The notes: generated by a model not told the origin, from the letters alone. A stretch of 64,000 nt of DNA from Clavelina lepadiformis (GCF_947623445.1 NC_135245.1:6145501-6209500); one strand, 5' to 3'. Numbered from the stretch's first letter, positions 41,999 through 53,769 are shown. Translations and numbers: made by a program.

Positions 41999-42089
41999 TC
42001 TTTCGAACCGGATTCGAACCAGTGACCTATGGATTTCGGCCTGATATTTCAACTACAGTCCACCGCTCTACCAACTGAGCTATCGAAGG
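41999..42089 (-). tRNA. tRNA-Tyr(GUA), acceptor mismatch
   Basis: C2/A71; exons otherwise reference. Confidence 0.78.
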
Positions 42090-42350
42090 CACATTCGTAA
42101 AACTACAGAAAGCTTTTAAATCATATATTAATGCCAATCAATCGAATATTCTTTTCAAAGTTTTGGTTAAATGTAAGGTTCTAAGAATTTAATATTGTCG
42201 GAGCCTCTTTAAAGCAATTTACTTAATACCACAAAATTTTGCAAATTTCAAAAAAGGTTTCAACTTCTGCTTACGATGGTTGAGTTTTAGAAACGTAAAA
42301 GTGTCCCAGAGTTGTTTGGTTAAACATTTCATTAAACAACCAAATGGAAC

Positions 42351-42422
42351 AGGTCTCACCGAGATTTGAACTCGGATCGCAGGATTCAGAGTCCTGAGTG
42401 CTAACCGTTACACCATGAGACC
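42351..42422 (-). tRNA. tRNA-Gln(CUG)
   Basis: Reference-type body. Confidence 0.96.
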
Positions 42423-42507
42423 GACAAGACAACATTTTATATTGTTGAAATTGACATACTCTTTTATGTTATTAAAAAGCTGTCAAATTATATAGCTTGA
42501 CAAAAAA

Positions 42508-42598
42508 TACTTCGAACCGGATTCGAACCAGTGACCTATGGATTTCTGACTGATATTTCCACTACAGTCCACCGCTCTACCAACTGAGCTATCGAAGG
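42508..42598 (-). tRNA. tRNA-Tyr(GUA), acceptor mismatch
   Basis: C1 faces U72; in eukaryotic tRNA-Tyr the C1-G72 pair is an identity element, so charging may suffer. Confidence 0.72.
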
Positions 42599-42859
42599 CT
42601 CATTCGCAAATGTACAGAAAGCTTTTAAATCATATTTTAATGCCACTCAATCGAAGTTTCTTTTCAAAGTTTTGGTTAAATGTAAGGTTCTGAGAATTTA
42701 AAATTGTCAGGGCCACTTGAAAGCAATTTATTTAATACCACAAAATTTTGCAAATTTGAAAAAAGGTTTTAACTTCTGCTTACGATGGTTGAGTTTTAGA
42801 AACGAAAAAGTTTCCCAGAGTTGTTTGGTTACACATTTCATTAAATAACAAAATGGAAC

Positions 42860-42931
42860 AGGTCTCACCGAGATTTGAACTCGGATCGCAGGATTCAGAG
42901 TCCTGAGTGCTAACCGTTACACCATGAGACC
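42860..42931 (-). tRNA. tRNA-Gln(CUG)
   Basis: Reference-type body. Confidence 0.96.
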
Positions 42932-43020
42932 GACGAGACAAACTTTTATATAGTACAATTTGAGATACTGTTTTATGTTATTTAGAAGCTGTCAACATAT
43001 ATAGCTAGTTATTCTGTATA

Positions 43021-43111
43021 TCCTTCGAACCGGATTCGAACCAGTGACCTATGGATTTTTGACTGATATTTTCACTACAGTCCACCGCTCTACCAACTGA
43101 GCTATCGAAGG
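43021..43111 (-). tRNA. tRNA-Tyr(GUA), intron
   Basis: Reference exons; 9143-type intron. Confidence 0.95.
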
Positions 43112-43373
43112 CACATTCGCATACCTACAGAAAGCTTTTACATCATATATTAATGCCACTCAATCGAAGTTTCTTTTCAAAGTATTGGTTAAATGTAAGG
43201 TTCTAAGAATTTAATATTGTCAGAGCCACTTTAAAGCAATTTATTTAATACCATAAAATTTTGAAAATTTTAAAAAAGGTTTCAACTTCTGCTTACGATG
43301 GTTGAGTTTTAGAAACGAAAAAGTTTCCAGAGTTGTTTGGTTACACATTTCATCAAAAAAAACAAAATGGAAC

Positions 43374-43445
43374 AGGTCTCACCGAGATTTGAAATCGGAT
43401 CGCAGGATTCAGAGTCCTGAGTGCTAACCGTTACACCATGAGACC
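43374..43445 (-). tRNA. tRNA-Gln(CUG), B-box variant
   Basis: U53/C61 mismatch. Confidence 0.68.
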
Positions 43446-43534
43446 GACAAGACAACCTTTTATATTGTTGAAATTGAAATACTCTTTTATGTTATTTAGA
43501 AGCTGTCAAAATATATAGCTTGTTATATTGTATA

Positions 43535-43625
43535 TCCTTCGAACCGGATTCGAACCAGTGACCTATGGATTTCCGACTGATATTTCCACTACAGTCCACC
43601 GCTCTACCAACTGAGCTATCGAAGG
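43535..43625 (-). tRNA. tRNA-Tyr(GUA), intron
   Basis: Reference exons. Confidence 0.96.
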
Positions 43626-43886
43626 CACATTCGCAAACCTACAGAAAGCTTTTACATCATATATTAATGCCAATAAATCGAAGTTTCTTTTCAAAGTTTT
43701 GGTTAAATGTAAGGTTCTAAGAATTTAATATTGTCAGACCCTCTTTAAAGCAATTTATTTAATACCACAAAATTTTGCAAATTTCAAAAAAGGTTTCAAA
43801 TTCTGCTTACGATGGTTGAGTTTTAGAAACGAAAAAGTTTCCCAGTATTGTTTGGTTACACATTTCATTAAAAAACAAAATGGAAC

Positions 43887-43958
43887 ATGTCACACCGAGA
43901 TTTGAACTCGGATCGCAGGATTCAGAGTCCTGAGTGCTAACCGTTACACCATGAGACC
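43887..43958 (-). tRNA. tRNA-Gln(CUG), two acceptor mismatches
   Basis: G1/A72 and U5/U68. Confidence 0.6.
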
Positions 43959-44047
43959 GCCAAAACAACCTTTTATTTTGTTGAAATTGACATACTCTTT
44001 TATGTTATTTAGAAGCTGTCAAAATATATAGCTTGTTACACCGTATA

Positions 44048-44138
44048 TCCTTCGAACCGGATTCGAACCAGTGACCTATGGATTTCTGACTGATATTCCC
44101 ACTACAGTCCACCGCTCTACCAACTGAGCTATCGAAGG
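44048..44138 (-). tRNA. tRNA-Tyr(GUA), intron
   Basis: Reference exons; paralogue of 18883. Confidence 0.96.
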
Positions 44139-44398
44139 CACATGCGAATAACTACAGATTGTTTTTAAGTGATATTTTAATGCCACTCAATCGAAGTTTC
44201 TTTTCAAAGTTTTGGTTAAATGTAAGGTTCTAAGAATTTGAAAGTGTCAGAGCCTCTTTAAAGCAATTCATTTAATACCACAAAATTTGAAAATTTGAAA
44301 AAAGGTTTCAACTTCTGCTTACGATGGTTGAGTTTTAGAAACGAAAAAGTTTCCCAGAGTTGTTTGGTTACACATTTCATTAAATAACAAAAAGGAAC

Positions 44399-44470
44399 AG
44401 CTCTCACCGAGATTTGAACTCGGATCGCAGGATTCAGAGTCCTGAGTGCTAACCGTTACACCATGAGACC
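44399..44470 (-). tRNA. tRNA-Gln(CUG), empty-site paralogue
   Basis: G2/G71 mismatch. This unbroken gene and its flanks match the copy split by the LTR element at 19297-22433; the offset of flanking Tyr genes differs by 3,141 bp, the element plus its 4-bp duplication. Confidence 0.78.
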
Positions 44471-44559
44471 GACGAAACAAACTTTTATATAGTACAATTT
44501 GAAATACTGTTTTATGTTATTTAGAAGCTGTCAAAATATGTAACTTGTTATTCTGTATA

Positions 44560-44650
44560 TCCTTCGAACCGGATTCGAACCAGTGACCTATGGATTTCTT
44601 ACTGATATTTCAACTACAGTCCACCGCTCTACCAACTGAGCTATCGAAGG
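44560..44650 (-). tRNA. tRNA-Tyr(GUA), intron
   Basis: Reference exons; paralogue of 22536 in position. Confidence 0.95.
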
Positions 44651-44911
44651 CACATTCGCAAAACTACAGAAAGCTTTTAAATCATATATTAATGCCAATC
44701 AATCGAAGTTTGTTTTCAAAGTTTTGGTTAAATGTAAGGTTCTAAGAATTTAATATTGTCAGAGCCTCTTTAAAGCAATTTATTTAATACCACAAAATTT
44801 TGCAAATTTCAAAAAAGGTTTCAACTTCTGCTTACGATGGTTGAGTTTTAGAAACGTAAAAGTGTCCCAGAGTTGTTTGGTTACACATTTCATTAAACAA
44901 CAAAATGGAAC

Positions 44912-44983
44912 AGGTCTCACCGAGATTTGAACTCGGATCGCAGGATTCAAAGTCCTGAGTGCTAACCGTTACACCATGAGACC
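44912..44983 (-). tRNA. tRNA-Gln(UUG)
   Basis: Reference-type. Confidence 0.97.
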
Positions 44984-45067
44984 GACAAGACAACCTTTTA
45001 TATTGTTGAAATTGACATTCTCTTTTATGTTTTAAGAAGCTGCCAAAATATATAGCTTGACAAAACA

Positions 45068-45158
45068 TCCTTCGAACCGGATTCGAACCAGTTACCTATG
45101 GATTTCTGACTGATATTTCCACTACAGTCCACCGCTCTACCAACTGAGCTATCGAAGG
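45068..45158 (-). tRNA. tRNA-Tyr(GUA), intron
   Basis: A48; otherwise reference. Confidence 0.92.
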
Positions 45159-45419
45159 CACATTCGAAAATCTACAGAAAGCTTTTAAACCATATTTTAA
45201 TGCCACTCAATCGAAGTTTCTTTTCAAAGTTTTGGTTAAATGTAAGGTTCTAAGAATTTCAAAGTGTCAGAGCTTCTTTAAAGCAATTCATTTAATACCA
45301 CAAATTTGCAAATTTGAAAAAAAAGGTTTCAACTTCTGCTTACGATGGTTGAGTTTTAGAAACTAAAAAGTTTCCCAGAATTGTTTGGTTACACATTTTA
45401 TTAAATAACAAAAAGGAAC

Positions 45420-45491
45420 AGGTCTCACCGAGATTTGAACTCGGATCGCAGGATTCAAAGTCCTGAGTGCTAACCGTTACACCATGAGACC
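45420..45491 (-). tRNA. tRNA-Gln(UUG)
   Basis: Reference-type. Confidence 0.97.
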
Positions 45492-45576
45492 GACGAGACA
45501 ACTTTTTATATTGTTGAAATTGAGATACTCTTTTATGTTATTTAGAAGGTGTCAAAATATGTAGCTTGACAAAAAA

Positions 45577-45667
45577 TCTTTCGAACCGGATTCAAACCAG
45601 TGACCTATGGATTTCCGAGTGATATTTCCACTACAGTCCACCGCTCTACCAACTGAGCTATCGAAGG
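45577..45667 (-). tRNA. tRNA-Tyr(GUA), acceptor and T-loop variant
   Basis: C2/A71 and U56, twin of 23553. Confidence 0.62.
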
Positions 45668-45929
45668 CACATTCGAAAATCTACAGAAAGCTTTTAAAGC
45701 ATATTTTAATGCCACTCAATCGAAGTTTCTTTTCAAATTTTTGGTTAAATGTAAGGTTCTAAGAATTTAAAAGTGTCAGAGTCTCTTTAAAGCGATTCAT
45801 TTAATACCACAAAATTTGCAAATTAAAAAAAAAAGATTTCAACTTCTGCTTACGATGGTTGAGTTTTAGAAACGAAAAAGTTTCCCAGAGTTGTTTGGTT
45901 ACACATTTCATTAAACAACGAAATGGAAC

Positions 45930-46001
45930 AGGTCTGACCGAGATTTGAACTCGGATCGCAGGATTCAAAGTCCTGAGTGCTAACCGTTACACCATGAGAC
46001 C
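45930..46001 (-). tRNA. tRNA-Gln(UUG), acceptor mismatch
   Basis: C6/C67. Confidence 0.75.
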
Positions 46002-46086
46002 GACGAGACAACCTTTTATATATTACAATTTGAGATACTGTTTTATGTTATTTAGAAGCTGTCAACATATGTAGCTTGACAAAAAA

Positions 46087-46177
46087 TCCTTCGAACCGGA
46101 TTCGAACCAGTGACCTATGGATTTCTGACTGATATTTCCACTACAGTCCACCGCTCTACCAACTGAGCTATCGAAGG
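46087..46177 (-). tRNA. tRNA-Tyr(GUA), intron
   Basis: Reference exons and intron. Confidence 0.97.
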
Positions 46178-46438
46178 CACATTCGCATAACTACAGATTG
46201 TTTTTAAATCATATTTTAATGCCACTCAATCAAAGTTTTTTTTCAAAGTATTGGTTAAATGTAAGGTTTTAAGAATTTAAAAGTGTCAGAGCCTCTTCAA
46301 AGCAATTCATTTAATACCACAAAATTTTGCAAATTTCAAAAAAGGTTTCAACTTCTGCTTACGATGGTTGAGTTTTAGAATCGAAAAAGTTTCCCAGAGT
46401 TGTTTGGTTACACATTTCATTAAATAACAAAGAGGAAC

Positions 46439-46510
46439 AGGTCTCACCGAGATTTGAACTCGGATAGCAGGATTCAGAGTCCTGAGTGCTAACCGTTACA
46501 CCATGAGAAC
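46439..46510 (-). tRNA. tRNA-Gln(CUG), acceptor mismatch
   Basis: U2/C71 and U46. Confidence 0.72.
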
Positions 46511-46599
46511 GACGAGACAACATTTTATATAGTACAATTTGAGATACTATTTTATGTTACTTACTAGCTGTCAACATATTTAGCTTGTTATTCTGTATA

Positions 46600-46690
46600 T
46601 CCTTCGAACCGGATTCGAACCAGTGACCTATGGATTTCTTACTGATATTTCCACTATAGTCCACCGCTCTACCAACTGAGCTATCGAAAG
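46600..46690 (-). tRNA. tRNA-Tyr(AUA), intron
   Basis: Anticodon AUA; U2-G71 wobble; other stems paired. Confidence 0.8.
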
Positions 46691-46952
46691 CACATTCGAA
46701 AATCTACAGAAAGCTTTTAAACCATATTTTAATGCCATTCAATCGAAGTTTCTTTTCAACTTTTTGGTTAAATGTAAGGTTCTGGGAATTCAAAAGTGTC
46801 AGGGCTTCTTCAAAGCAATTCATTTATTACCAAAAAATTTTGCAAATTTCAAAAATGGTTTTAACTTCTGCCTACGATGGTTGAGTTTTAAAAACGAAAA
46901 AGTTTCCCAGAGTTTGTTTGATTACCCATTTCATTAAATAACAAAAAGAAAC

Positions 46953-47024
46953 AGGTCTCACCGAGATTTGAACTCGGATCGCAGGATTCAAAGTCCTGAG
47001 TGCTAACCGTTACACCATGAGACC
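46953..47024 (-). tRNA. tRNA-Gln(UUG)
   Basis: Reference-type. Confidence 0.97.
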
Positions 47025-47113
47025 GACAAGACAACCTTTTATATTGTTGAAATTGAAATACTCTTTTATGTTATTTAGAAGCTGTCAAAATATATAGCTT
47101 GTTATACCGTATA

Positions 47114-47204
47114 TCCTTCGAACCGGATTCGAACCAGTGACCTATGGATTTCTGACTGATATTCCCACTACAGTCCACCGCTCTACCAACTGAGCTATCG
47201 AAGG
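47114..47204 (-). tRNA. tRNA-Tyr(GUA), intron
   Basis: Reference exons. Confidence 0.97.
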
Positions 47205-47464
47205 CACATTCGCAAACCTACAGAAAGCTTTTACATTATATATTAATGCCAATCAATCGAAGTTTATTTTCAAAGTATTGGTTAAATGTAAGGTTTTAAG
47301 AATTTGAAATTGTCAGAGCCTCTTCAAAGCAATTCATTTAATACCACAAAATTTGCAAATTTGAAAAAAAATTTCAACTTCTGCTTACGATGGTTGAGCT
47401 TTAGAAACGAAAAAGTTTCCCAGAATTGTTTGGTTACACATTTTATTAAATAACAAAAAGAAAA

Positions 47465-47536
47465 AGGTCTCACCGAGATTTGAACTCGGATCGCAGGATT
47501 CAAAGTCCTGAGTGCTAACCGTTACACCATGAGAAC
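47465..47536 (-). tRNA. tRNA-Gln(UUG), acceptor mismatch
   Basis: U2/C71; the only UUG copy with this change, so a recombinant of two classes. Confidence 0.72.
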
Positions 47537-47625
47537 GACGAGACAACATTTTATAAAGTACAATTTGAGATACTATTTTATGTTACTTACTAGCTGTCAA
47601 CATATTTAGCTTGTTATTCTGTATA

Positions 47626-47716
47626 TCCTTCGAACCGGATTCGAACCAGTGACCTATGGATTTCTTACTGATATTTCCACTATAGTCCACCGCTCTACCA
47701 ACTGAGCTATCGAAAG
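47626..47716 (-). tRNA. tRNA-Tyr(AUA), intron
   Basis: Anticodon AUA; U2-G71 wobble. Confidence 0.8.
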
Positions 47717-47977
47717 CACATTCGAAAATCTACAGAAAGCTTTTAAACCATATTTTAATGCCACTCAATCGAAGTTTCTTTTCAAATTTTTGGTTAAATG
47801 TAAGGTTCTGGGAATTTAAAAGTGTCAGAGCCTCTTTAAAGCAATTTATTTAATACCACAAAATTTTGCAAATTTCAAAAAAGGTTTCAACTTCTGCTTA
47901 CGATGGTTGAGTTTTAGAAACGAAAAAGTTTCCCAGAGTTGTTTGGTTACACATTTCATTAAAAAACAAAATGGAAC

Positions 47978-48049
47978 ATGTCACACTGAGATTTGAACTC
48001 GGATCGCAGGATTCAGAGTCCTGAGTGCTAACCGTTACACCATGAGACC
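47978..48049 (-). pseudogene. Degenerate tRNA-Gln(CUG)
   Basis: G1/A72, U5/U68 and C50/A64. Confidence 0.6.
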
Positions 48050-48134
48050 GACAAAACAACATTTTATATTGTTGAAATTCACATACTCTTTTATGTTATT
48101 AAGAAGCTGTCAAAATATGTAGCTTGACAAAAAA

Positions 48135-48225
48135 TCCTTCAAACCGGATTAGAACCAGTGACCTATGGATTTTTTACTGATATTTCCAATACAGTCCACC
48201 GCTCTACCAACTGAGCTATCGAAGG
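48135..48225 (-). tRNA. tRNA-Tyr(GUA), degenerate
   Basis: G6-U67 wobble, U57 in the B box and U37. Confidence 0.55.
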
Positions 48226-48487
48226 CACATTCGCAAACCTACAGAAAGCTTTTACATCATATATTAATGCCAATCAATCGAAGTTTCTTTTCAAAGTTTT
48301 GGTTAAATGTAAGGTTCTAAGAATTTAAAAGTGTCAGAGCCTCTTTAAACAATTCATTTAATACCATAAAATTTTGCAAATTTCAAAAAAAAGGTTTCAA
48401 CTTCTGCTTACGATGGTTGAGCTTTAGAAACGAAAAAGTTTCCCAGAGTTGTTTGGTTACACATTTTATTAAATAACAAAAAGAAAC

Positions 48488-48559
48488 AGGTCTCACCGAG
48501 ATTTGAACTCGGATCGCAGGATTCAAAGTCCTGAGTGCTAACCGTTAAACCATGAGACC
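48488..48559 (-). tRNA. tRNA-Gln(UUG), D-stem mismatch
   Basis: G12 is U, opposite C23. Confidence 0.75.
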
Positions 48560-48648
48560 GACAAGACAACCTTTTATATTGTTGAAATTGAAATACTCTT
48601 TTATGTTATTTAGAAGCTGTCAAAATATATAGCTTGTTATATTGTATA

Positions 48649-48739
48649 TCCTTCGAACCGGATTCGAACCAGTGACCTATGGATTTCCGACTGATATTTC
48701 CACTACAGTCCACCGCTCTACCAACTGAGCTATCGAAGG
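48649..48739 (-). tRNA. tRNA-Tyr(GUA), intron
   Basis: Reference exons. Confidence 0.97.
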
Positions 48740-49000
48740 CACATTCGCAAACCTACAGTAAGCTTTTACATCATATATTAATGCCAATAAATCGAAGTTT
48801 CTTTTCAAAGTTTTGGTTAAATGTAAGGTTCTAAGAATTTAATATTGTCAGACCCTCTTTAAAGCAATTTATTTAATACCACAAAATTTTGCAAATTTCA
48901 AAAAAGGTTTCAAATTCTGCTTACGATGGTTGAGTTTTAGAAACGAAAAAGTTTCCCAGTATTGTTTGGTTACACATTTCATTAAAAAACAAAATGGAAC

Positions 49001-49072
49001 ATGTCACACCGAGATTTGAACTCGGATCGCAGGATTCAGAGTCCTGAGTGCTAACCGTTACACCATGAGACC
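49001..49072 (-). tRNA. tRNA-Gln(CUG), two acceptor mismatches
   Basis: G1/A72 and U5/U68. Confidence 0.6.
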
Positions 49073-49161
49073 GCCAAAACAACCTTTTATTTTGTTGAAA
49101 TTGACATACTCTTTTATGTTATTTAGAAGCTGTCAAAATATATAGCTTGTTATACCGTATA

Positions 49162-49252
49162 TCCTTCGAACCGGATTCGAACCAGTGACCTATGGATTTC
49201 TGACTGATATTCCCACTACAGTCCACCGCTCTACCAACTGAGCTATCGAAGG
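49162..49252 (-). tRNA. tRNA-Tyr(GUA), intron
   Basis: Reference exons. Confidence 0.97.
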
Positions 49253-49513
49253 CACATTCGCAAACCTACAGAAAGCTTTTACATTATATATTAATGCCAA
49301 TCAATCGAAGTTTATTTTCAAAGTATTGGTTAAATGTAAGGTTTTAAGAATTTGAAATTGTCAGAGCCTCTTCAAAGCAATTCATTTAATACCACAAAAT
49401 TTGCAAATTTGAAAAAAACATTTCAACTTCTGCTTACGATGGTTGAGCTTTAGAAACGAAAATGTTTCCCAGAATTGTTTGGTTACACATTTTATTAAAT
49501 AACAAAAAGAAAA

Positions 49514-49585
49514 AGGTCTCACCGAGATTTGAAATCGGATCGCAGGATTCAAAGTCCTGAGTGCTAACCGTTACACAATGAGACC
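49514..49585 (-). tRNA. tRNA-Gln(UUG), variant
   Basis: U53/C61 mismatch and G9 replaced by U. Confidence 0.62.
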
Positions 49586-49670
49586 GACGAGACAACTTTT
49601 TATATTGTTGAAATTGAGATACTCTTTTATGTTATTTAGAAGCTGTCAAAATATGTAGCTTGACAAAAAA

Positions 49671-49761
49671 TCCTTCGAACCGGATTCGAACCAGTGACCT
49701 ATGGATTTCTTACTGATATTTCCACTACAGTCCACCGCTCTACCAACTGAGCTATCGAAGG
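49671..49761 (-). tRNA. tRNA-Tyr(GUA), intron
   Basis: Reference exons. Confidence 0.97.
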
Positions 49762-50022
49762 CACATTCGCATACCTAAAGAAAGCTATTACATCATATAT
49801 TAATGCCAATCAGTCGAAGTTTCTTTTCAAAGTATTGGTTAAATGTAAGGTTATAAGAATTTAAAAGTGTCAGAGTCTCTTTAATGCAATTCATTTAATA
49901 CCACAAAATTTGCAAATTAAAAAAAAAGGTTTCAACTTCTGCTTACGATGGTTGAGCTTTAGAAACGAAAAAGTTTCCCAGAATTGTTTGGTTACACATT
50001 TTATTAAATAACAAAAAGGAAC

Positions 50023-50094
50023 AGGTCTCACCGAGATTTGAACTCGGATCGCAGGATTCAAAGTCCTGAGTGCTAACCGTTACACCATGAGACC
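50023..50094 (-). tRNA. tRNA-Gln(UUG)
   Basis: Reference-type; the left end of the 7,176-bp-offset duplication falls within this gene. Confidence 0.97.
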
Positions 50095-50183
50095 GACGAG
50101 ACAACCTTCTATATTGTTGAAATTGACATATTCTTTTATGTTATTTAGAAGCTGTCAAAATATATAGCTTGTTATATTGTATA

Positions 50184-50274
50184 TCCTTCGAACCGGATTC
50201 GAACCAGTGACCTATGGATTTCTGACTGATATTCCCACTACAGTCCACCGCTCTACCGACTGAGCTATCGAAGG
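50184..50274 (-). tRNA. tRNA-Tyr(GUA), intron
   Basis: C17; otherwise reference. Confidence 0.95.
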
Positions 50275-50535
50275 CACATGCAAATAACTACAGATTGTTT
50301 TTAAGTGCTATTTTAATGCAACTCAATCGAAGTTTCTTTTCAAAGTATTGGTTAAATGTAAGGTTCTAAGAATTTAATATTGTCAGAGCCTCTTTAAAGC
50401 AATTTATTTAATACCACAAAATTTTGCAAATTTCAAAAAAGGTTTCAACTTCTGCTTACGATGGTTGAGCTTTAGAAACGAAAAAGTTTCCCAGAGTTGT
50501 TTGGTTACACATTTCATTAAAAAACAAAATGGAAC

Positions 50536-50607
50536 ATGTCACACTGAGATTTGAACTCGGATCGCAGGATTCAGAGTCCTGAGTGCTAACCGTTACACCA
50601 TGAGAAC
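50536..50607 (-). pseudogene. Degenerate tRNA-Gln(CUG)
   Basis: Three of the first five acceptor pairs are broken (G1/A72, U2/C71, U5/U68), plus C50/A64. Confidence 0.7.
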
Positions 50608-50696
50608 GACGAGACAACATTTTATATAGTACAATTTGAGATACTGTTTTATGTTATTTACAAGCTGTCAACATATGTAGCTTGTTATTCTGTACA

Positions 50697-50787
50697 TCCT
50701 TCGAACCGGATTCGAACCAGTGACCTATGGATTTCTGACTGATATTTCCACTACAGTCCACCGCTCTACCAACTGAGCTATCGAAGG
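50697..50787 (-). tRNA. tRNA-Tyr(GUA), intron
   Basis: Reference exons. Confidence 0.97.
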
Positions 50788-51047
50788 CACATTCGCATTC
50801 CTAAAGAAAGCTATTACATCATATATTAATGCCAATCAGTCGAAGTTTCTTTTCAAAGTATTGGTTAAATGTAAGGTTATAAGAATTTAAAAGTGTCAGA
50901 GTCTCTTTAATGCAATTCATTTAATACCACAAAATTTGCAAATTAAAAAAAAAGTTTCAACTTCTGCTTACGATGGTTGAGCTTTAGAAACGAAAAAGTT
51001 TCTCAGAATTGTTTGGTTACACATTTTATTAAATAACAAAAAGAAAC

Positions 51048-51119
51048 AGGTCTCACTGAGATTTGAACTCGGATCGCAGGATTCAGAGTCCTGAGTGCTA
51101 ACTGTTACACCATGAGACC
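51048..51119 (-). tRNA. tRNA-Gln(CUG), T-stem mismatch
   Basis: C50/A64 and A18 in the D loop. Confidence 0.68.
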
Positions 51120-51208
51120 GACAAAACAACATTTTATATTGTTGAAATTAACATACTCTTTTATGTTATTCAGAAGCTGTCAAAATATATAGCTTGTTAT
51201 ATTGTATA

Positions 51209-51299
51209 TCCTTCGAACCGGATTCGAACCATTGACCTATGGATTTCCGACTGATATTTCCACTACAGTCCACCGCTCTACAAACAGAGCTATCGAAGG
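51209..51299 (-). tRNA. tRNA-Tyr(GUA), D-loop variant
   Basis: U14 and U18 in the D loop, A50/G64 mismatch. Confidence 0.55.
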
Positions 51300-51560
51300 C
51301 ACATTCGCAAACCTTCAGAAAGCCTTTACATCATATATTAATGCCAATCAATCGAAGTTTCTTTTCAAAGTTTTGGTTAAATGTAATGTTCTAAGAATTT
51401 AATATTGTCAGACCCTCTTTAAAGCAATTTATTTAATACCACAAAATTTTGCAAATTTCAAAAAAGGTTTCAACTTCTGCTTACGATGGTTGAGTTTTAG
51501 AAACGAAAAAGTTTCCCATAATTGTTTGGTTACACATTTTATTAAATAACAAAAAGAAAC

Positions 51561-51632
51561 AGGTCTCACCGAGATTTGAACTCGGATCGCAGGATTCAGA
51601 ATCATGAGTGCTAACCGTTACACCATGAGACC
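51561..51632 (-). tRNA. tRNA-Gln(CUG), anticodon-stem mismatch
   Basis: U29/C41 and U32. Confidence 0.68.
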
Positions 51633-51717
51633 GACAAAACAACATTTTATATTGTTGAAATTCACATACTCTTTTATGTTATTAAGAAGCTGTCAAAATA
51701 TGTAGCTTGACAAAAAA

Positions 51718-51808
51718 TCCTTTAAACCGGATTCGAACCAGTGACCTATGGATTTCTTACTGATATTTCCAATACAGTCCACCGCTCTACCAACTGAGCT
51801 ATCGAAGG
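51718..51808 (-). tRNA. tRNA-Tyr(GUA), degenerate
   Basis: C5/A68 mismatch, G6-U67 wobble and U37. Confidence 0.55.
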
Positions 51809-52072
51809 CACATTCGCAAACCTACAGAAAGCTTTTACATCATATATTAATGCCAATCAATCAAAGCTTCTTTTCAAAGTTTTGGTTAAATGTAAGGTTC
51901 TAAGAATTTAAAAGTGTCAGAGCCTCTTTAAAGCAATTCATTTAATACCACAAAATTTTGCAAATTTCAAAAAAAAGGTTTCAACTTCTGCTTACGATGG
52001 TTGAGCTTTAGAAACGAAAAAGTTTCCCAGAGTTTGTTTGATTACCCATTTCATTAAATAACAAAAAGAAAC

Positions 52073-52144
52073 AGGTCTCACCGAGATTTGAACTCGGAGC
52101 GCAGGATTCAAAGTCCTGAGTGCTAACCGTTACACCATGAGACC
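52073..52144 (-). tRNA. tRNA-Gln(UUG)
   Basis: Variable-loop A47 is C; otherwise reference. Confidence 0.92.
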
Positions 52145-52233
52145 GACAAGACAACCTTTTATATTGTTGAAATTGACATACTCTTTTATGTTATTTAGAA
52201 GCTGTCAAAATATATAGCTTGTTATATTGTATA

Positions 52234-52324
52234 TCCTTCGAACCGGATTCGAACCAGTGACCTATGGATTTCCGACTGATATTTCCACTACAGTCCACCG
52301 CTCTACAAACAGAGCTATCGAAGG
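52234..52324 (-). tRNA. tRNA-Tyr(GUA), D-loop variant
   Basis: U14 and U18; other positions reference. Confidence 0.65.
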
Positions 52325-52586
52325 CACATTCGCAAACCTACAGAAAGCTTTTACATCATATATTAATGCCAATCAATCGAAGTTTCTTTTCAAAGTTTTG
52401 GTTAAATGTAATGTTCTAAGAATTTAATATTTGTCAGACCCTCTTTAAAGCAATTTATTTAATACCACAAAATTTTGCAAATTTCAAAAAAAGTTTCAAC
52501 TTCTGCTTACGATGGTTGAGTTTTAGAAACGAAAAAGTTTCCCAGAGTTGTTTGGTTACACATTTCATTAAAAAACAAAATGGAAC

Positions 52587-52658
52587 ATGTCACACTGAGA
52601 TTTGAACTCGGATCGCAGGATTCAGAGGCCTGAGTGCTAACCGTTACACCATGAGACC
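52587..52658 (-). pseudogene. Degenerate tRNA-Gln(CUG)
   Basis: G1/A72, U5/U68, C50/A64 and C31/U39. Confidence 0.65.
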
Positions 52659-52743
52659 GACAAAACAACATTTTATATTGTTGAAATTCACATACTCTTT
52701 TATGTTATTAAGAAGCTGTCAAAATATGTAGCTTGACAAAAAA

Positions 52744-52834
52744 TCCTTCAAACCGGATTAGAACCAGTGACCTATGGATTTTTTACTGATATTTCCAATA
52801 TAGTCCACCGCTCTACCAACTGAGCTATCGAAGG
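52744..52834 (-). tRNA. tRNA-Tyr(AUA), degenerate
   Basis: Anticodon AUA on the 48135-type body (G6-U67, U57, U37); its duplicate at 59920 has GUA, so this change is private. Confidence 0.5.
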
Positions 52835-53095
52835 CACATTCGCAAACCTACAGAAAGCTTTTACATCATATATTAATGCCAATCAATCGAAGTTTCTTTT
52901 CAAAGTTTTGGTTAAATGTAAGGTTCTAAGAATTTAAAAGTGTCAGAGCCTCTTTAAACAATTCATTTAATACCACAAAATTTTGCAAATTTCAAAAAAA
53001 AGGTTTCAACTTCTGCTTACGATGGTTGAGCTTTAGAAACGAAAAAGTTCCCAGAGTTGTTTGGTTACACATTTTATTAAATAACAAAAAGAAAC

Positions 53096-53167
53096 AGGTC
53101 TCACCGAGATTTGAACTCGGATCACAGGATTCAAAGTCCTGAGTGCTAACCGTTACACCATGAGACC
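53096..53167 (-). tRNA. tRNA-Gln(UUG)
   Basis: C44 is U; stems intact. Confidence 0.92.
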
Positions 53168-53256
53168 GACAAGACAACCTTTTATATTGTTGAAATTGAA
53201 ATACTCTTTTATGTTATTTAGAAGCTGTCAAAATATATAGCTTGTTATATTGTATA

Positions 53257-53347
53257 TCCTTCGAACCGGATTCGAACCAGTGACCTATGGATTTCCGACT
53301 GATATTTCCACTACAGTCCACCGCTCTACCAACTGAGCTATCGAAGG
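53257..53347 (-). tRNA. tRNA-Tyr(GUA), intron
   Basis: Reference exons. Confidence 0.97.
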
Positions 53348-53608
53348 CACATTCGCAAATCTACAGAAAGCTTTTACATCATATATTAATGCCAATAAAT
53401 CGAAGTTTCTTTTCAAAGTTTTGGTTAAATGTAAGGTTCTAAGAATTTAATATTGTCAGACCCTCTTTAAAGCAATTTATTTAATACCACAAAATTTTGC
53501 AAATTACAAAAAAGGTTTCAAATTCTGCTTACGATGGTTGAGTTTTAAAAACGAAAAAGTTTCCCATAATTGTTTGGTTACACATTTCATTAAAAAACAA
53601 AATGGAAC

Positions 53609-53680
53609 ATGTCACACCGAGATTTGAACTCGGATCGCAGGATTCAGAGTCCTGAGTGCTAACCGTTACACCATGAGACC
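53609..53680 (-). tRNA. tRNA-Gln(CUG), two acceptor mismatches
   Basis: G1/A72 and U5/U68. Confidence 0.6.
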
Positions 53681-53769
53681 GCCAAAACAACCTTTTATAT
53701 TGTTGAAATTAACATACTCTTTTATGTTATTTAGAAGCTGTCAAAATATATAGCTTGTTATACCGTATA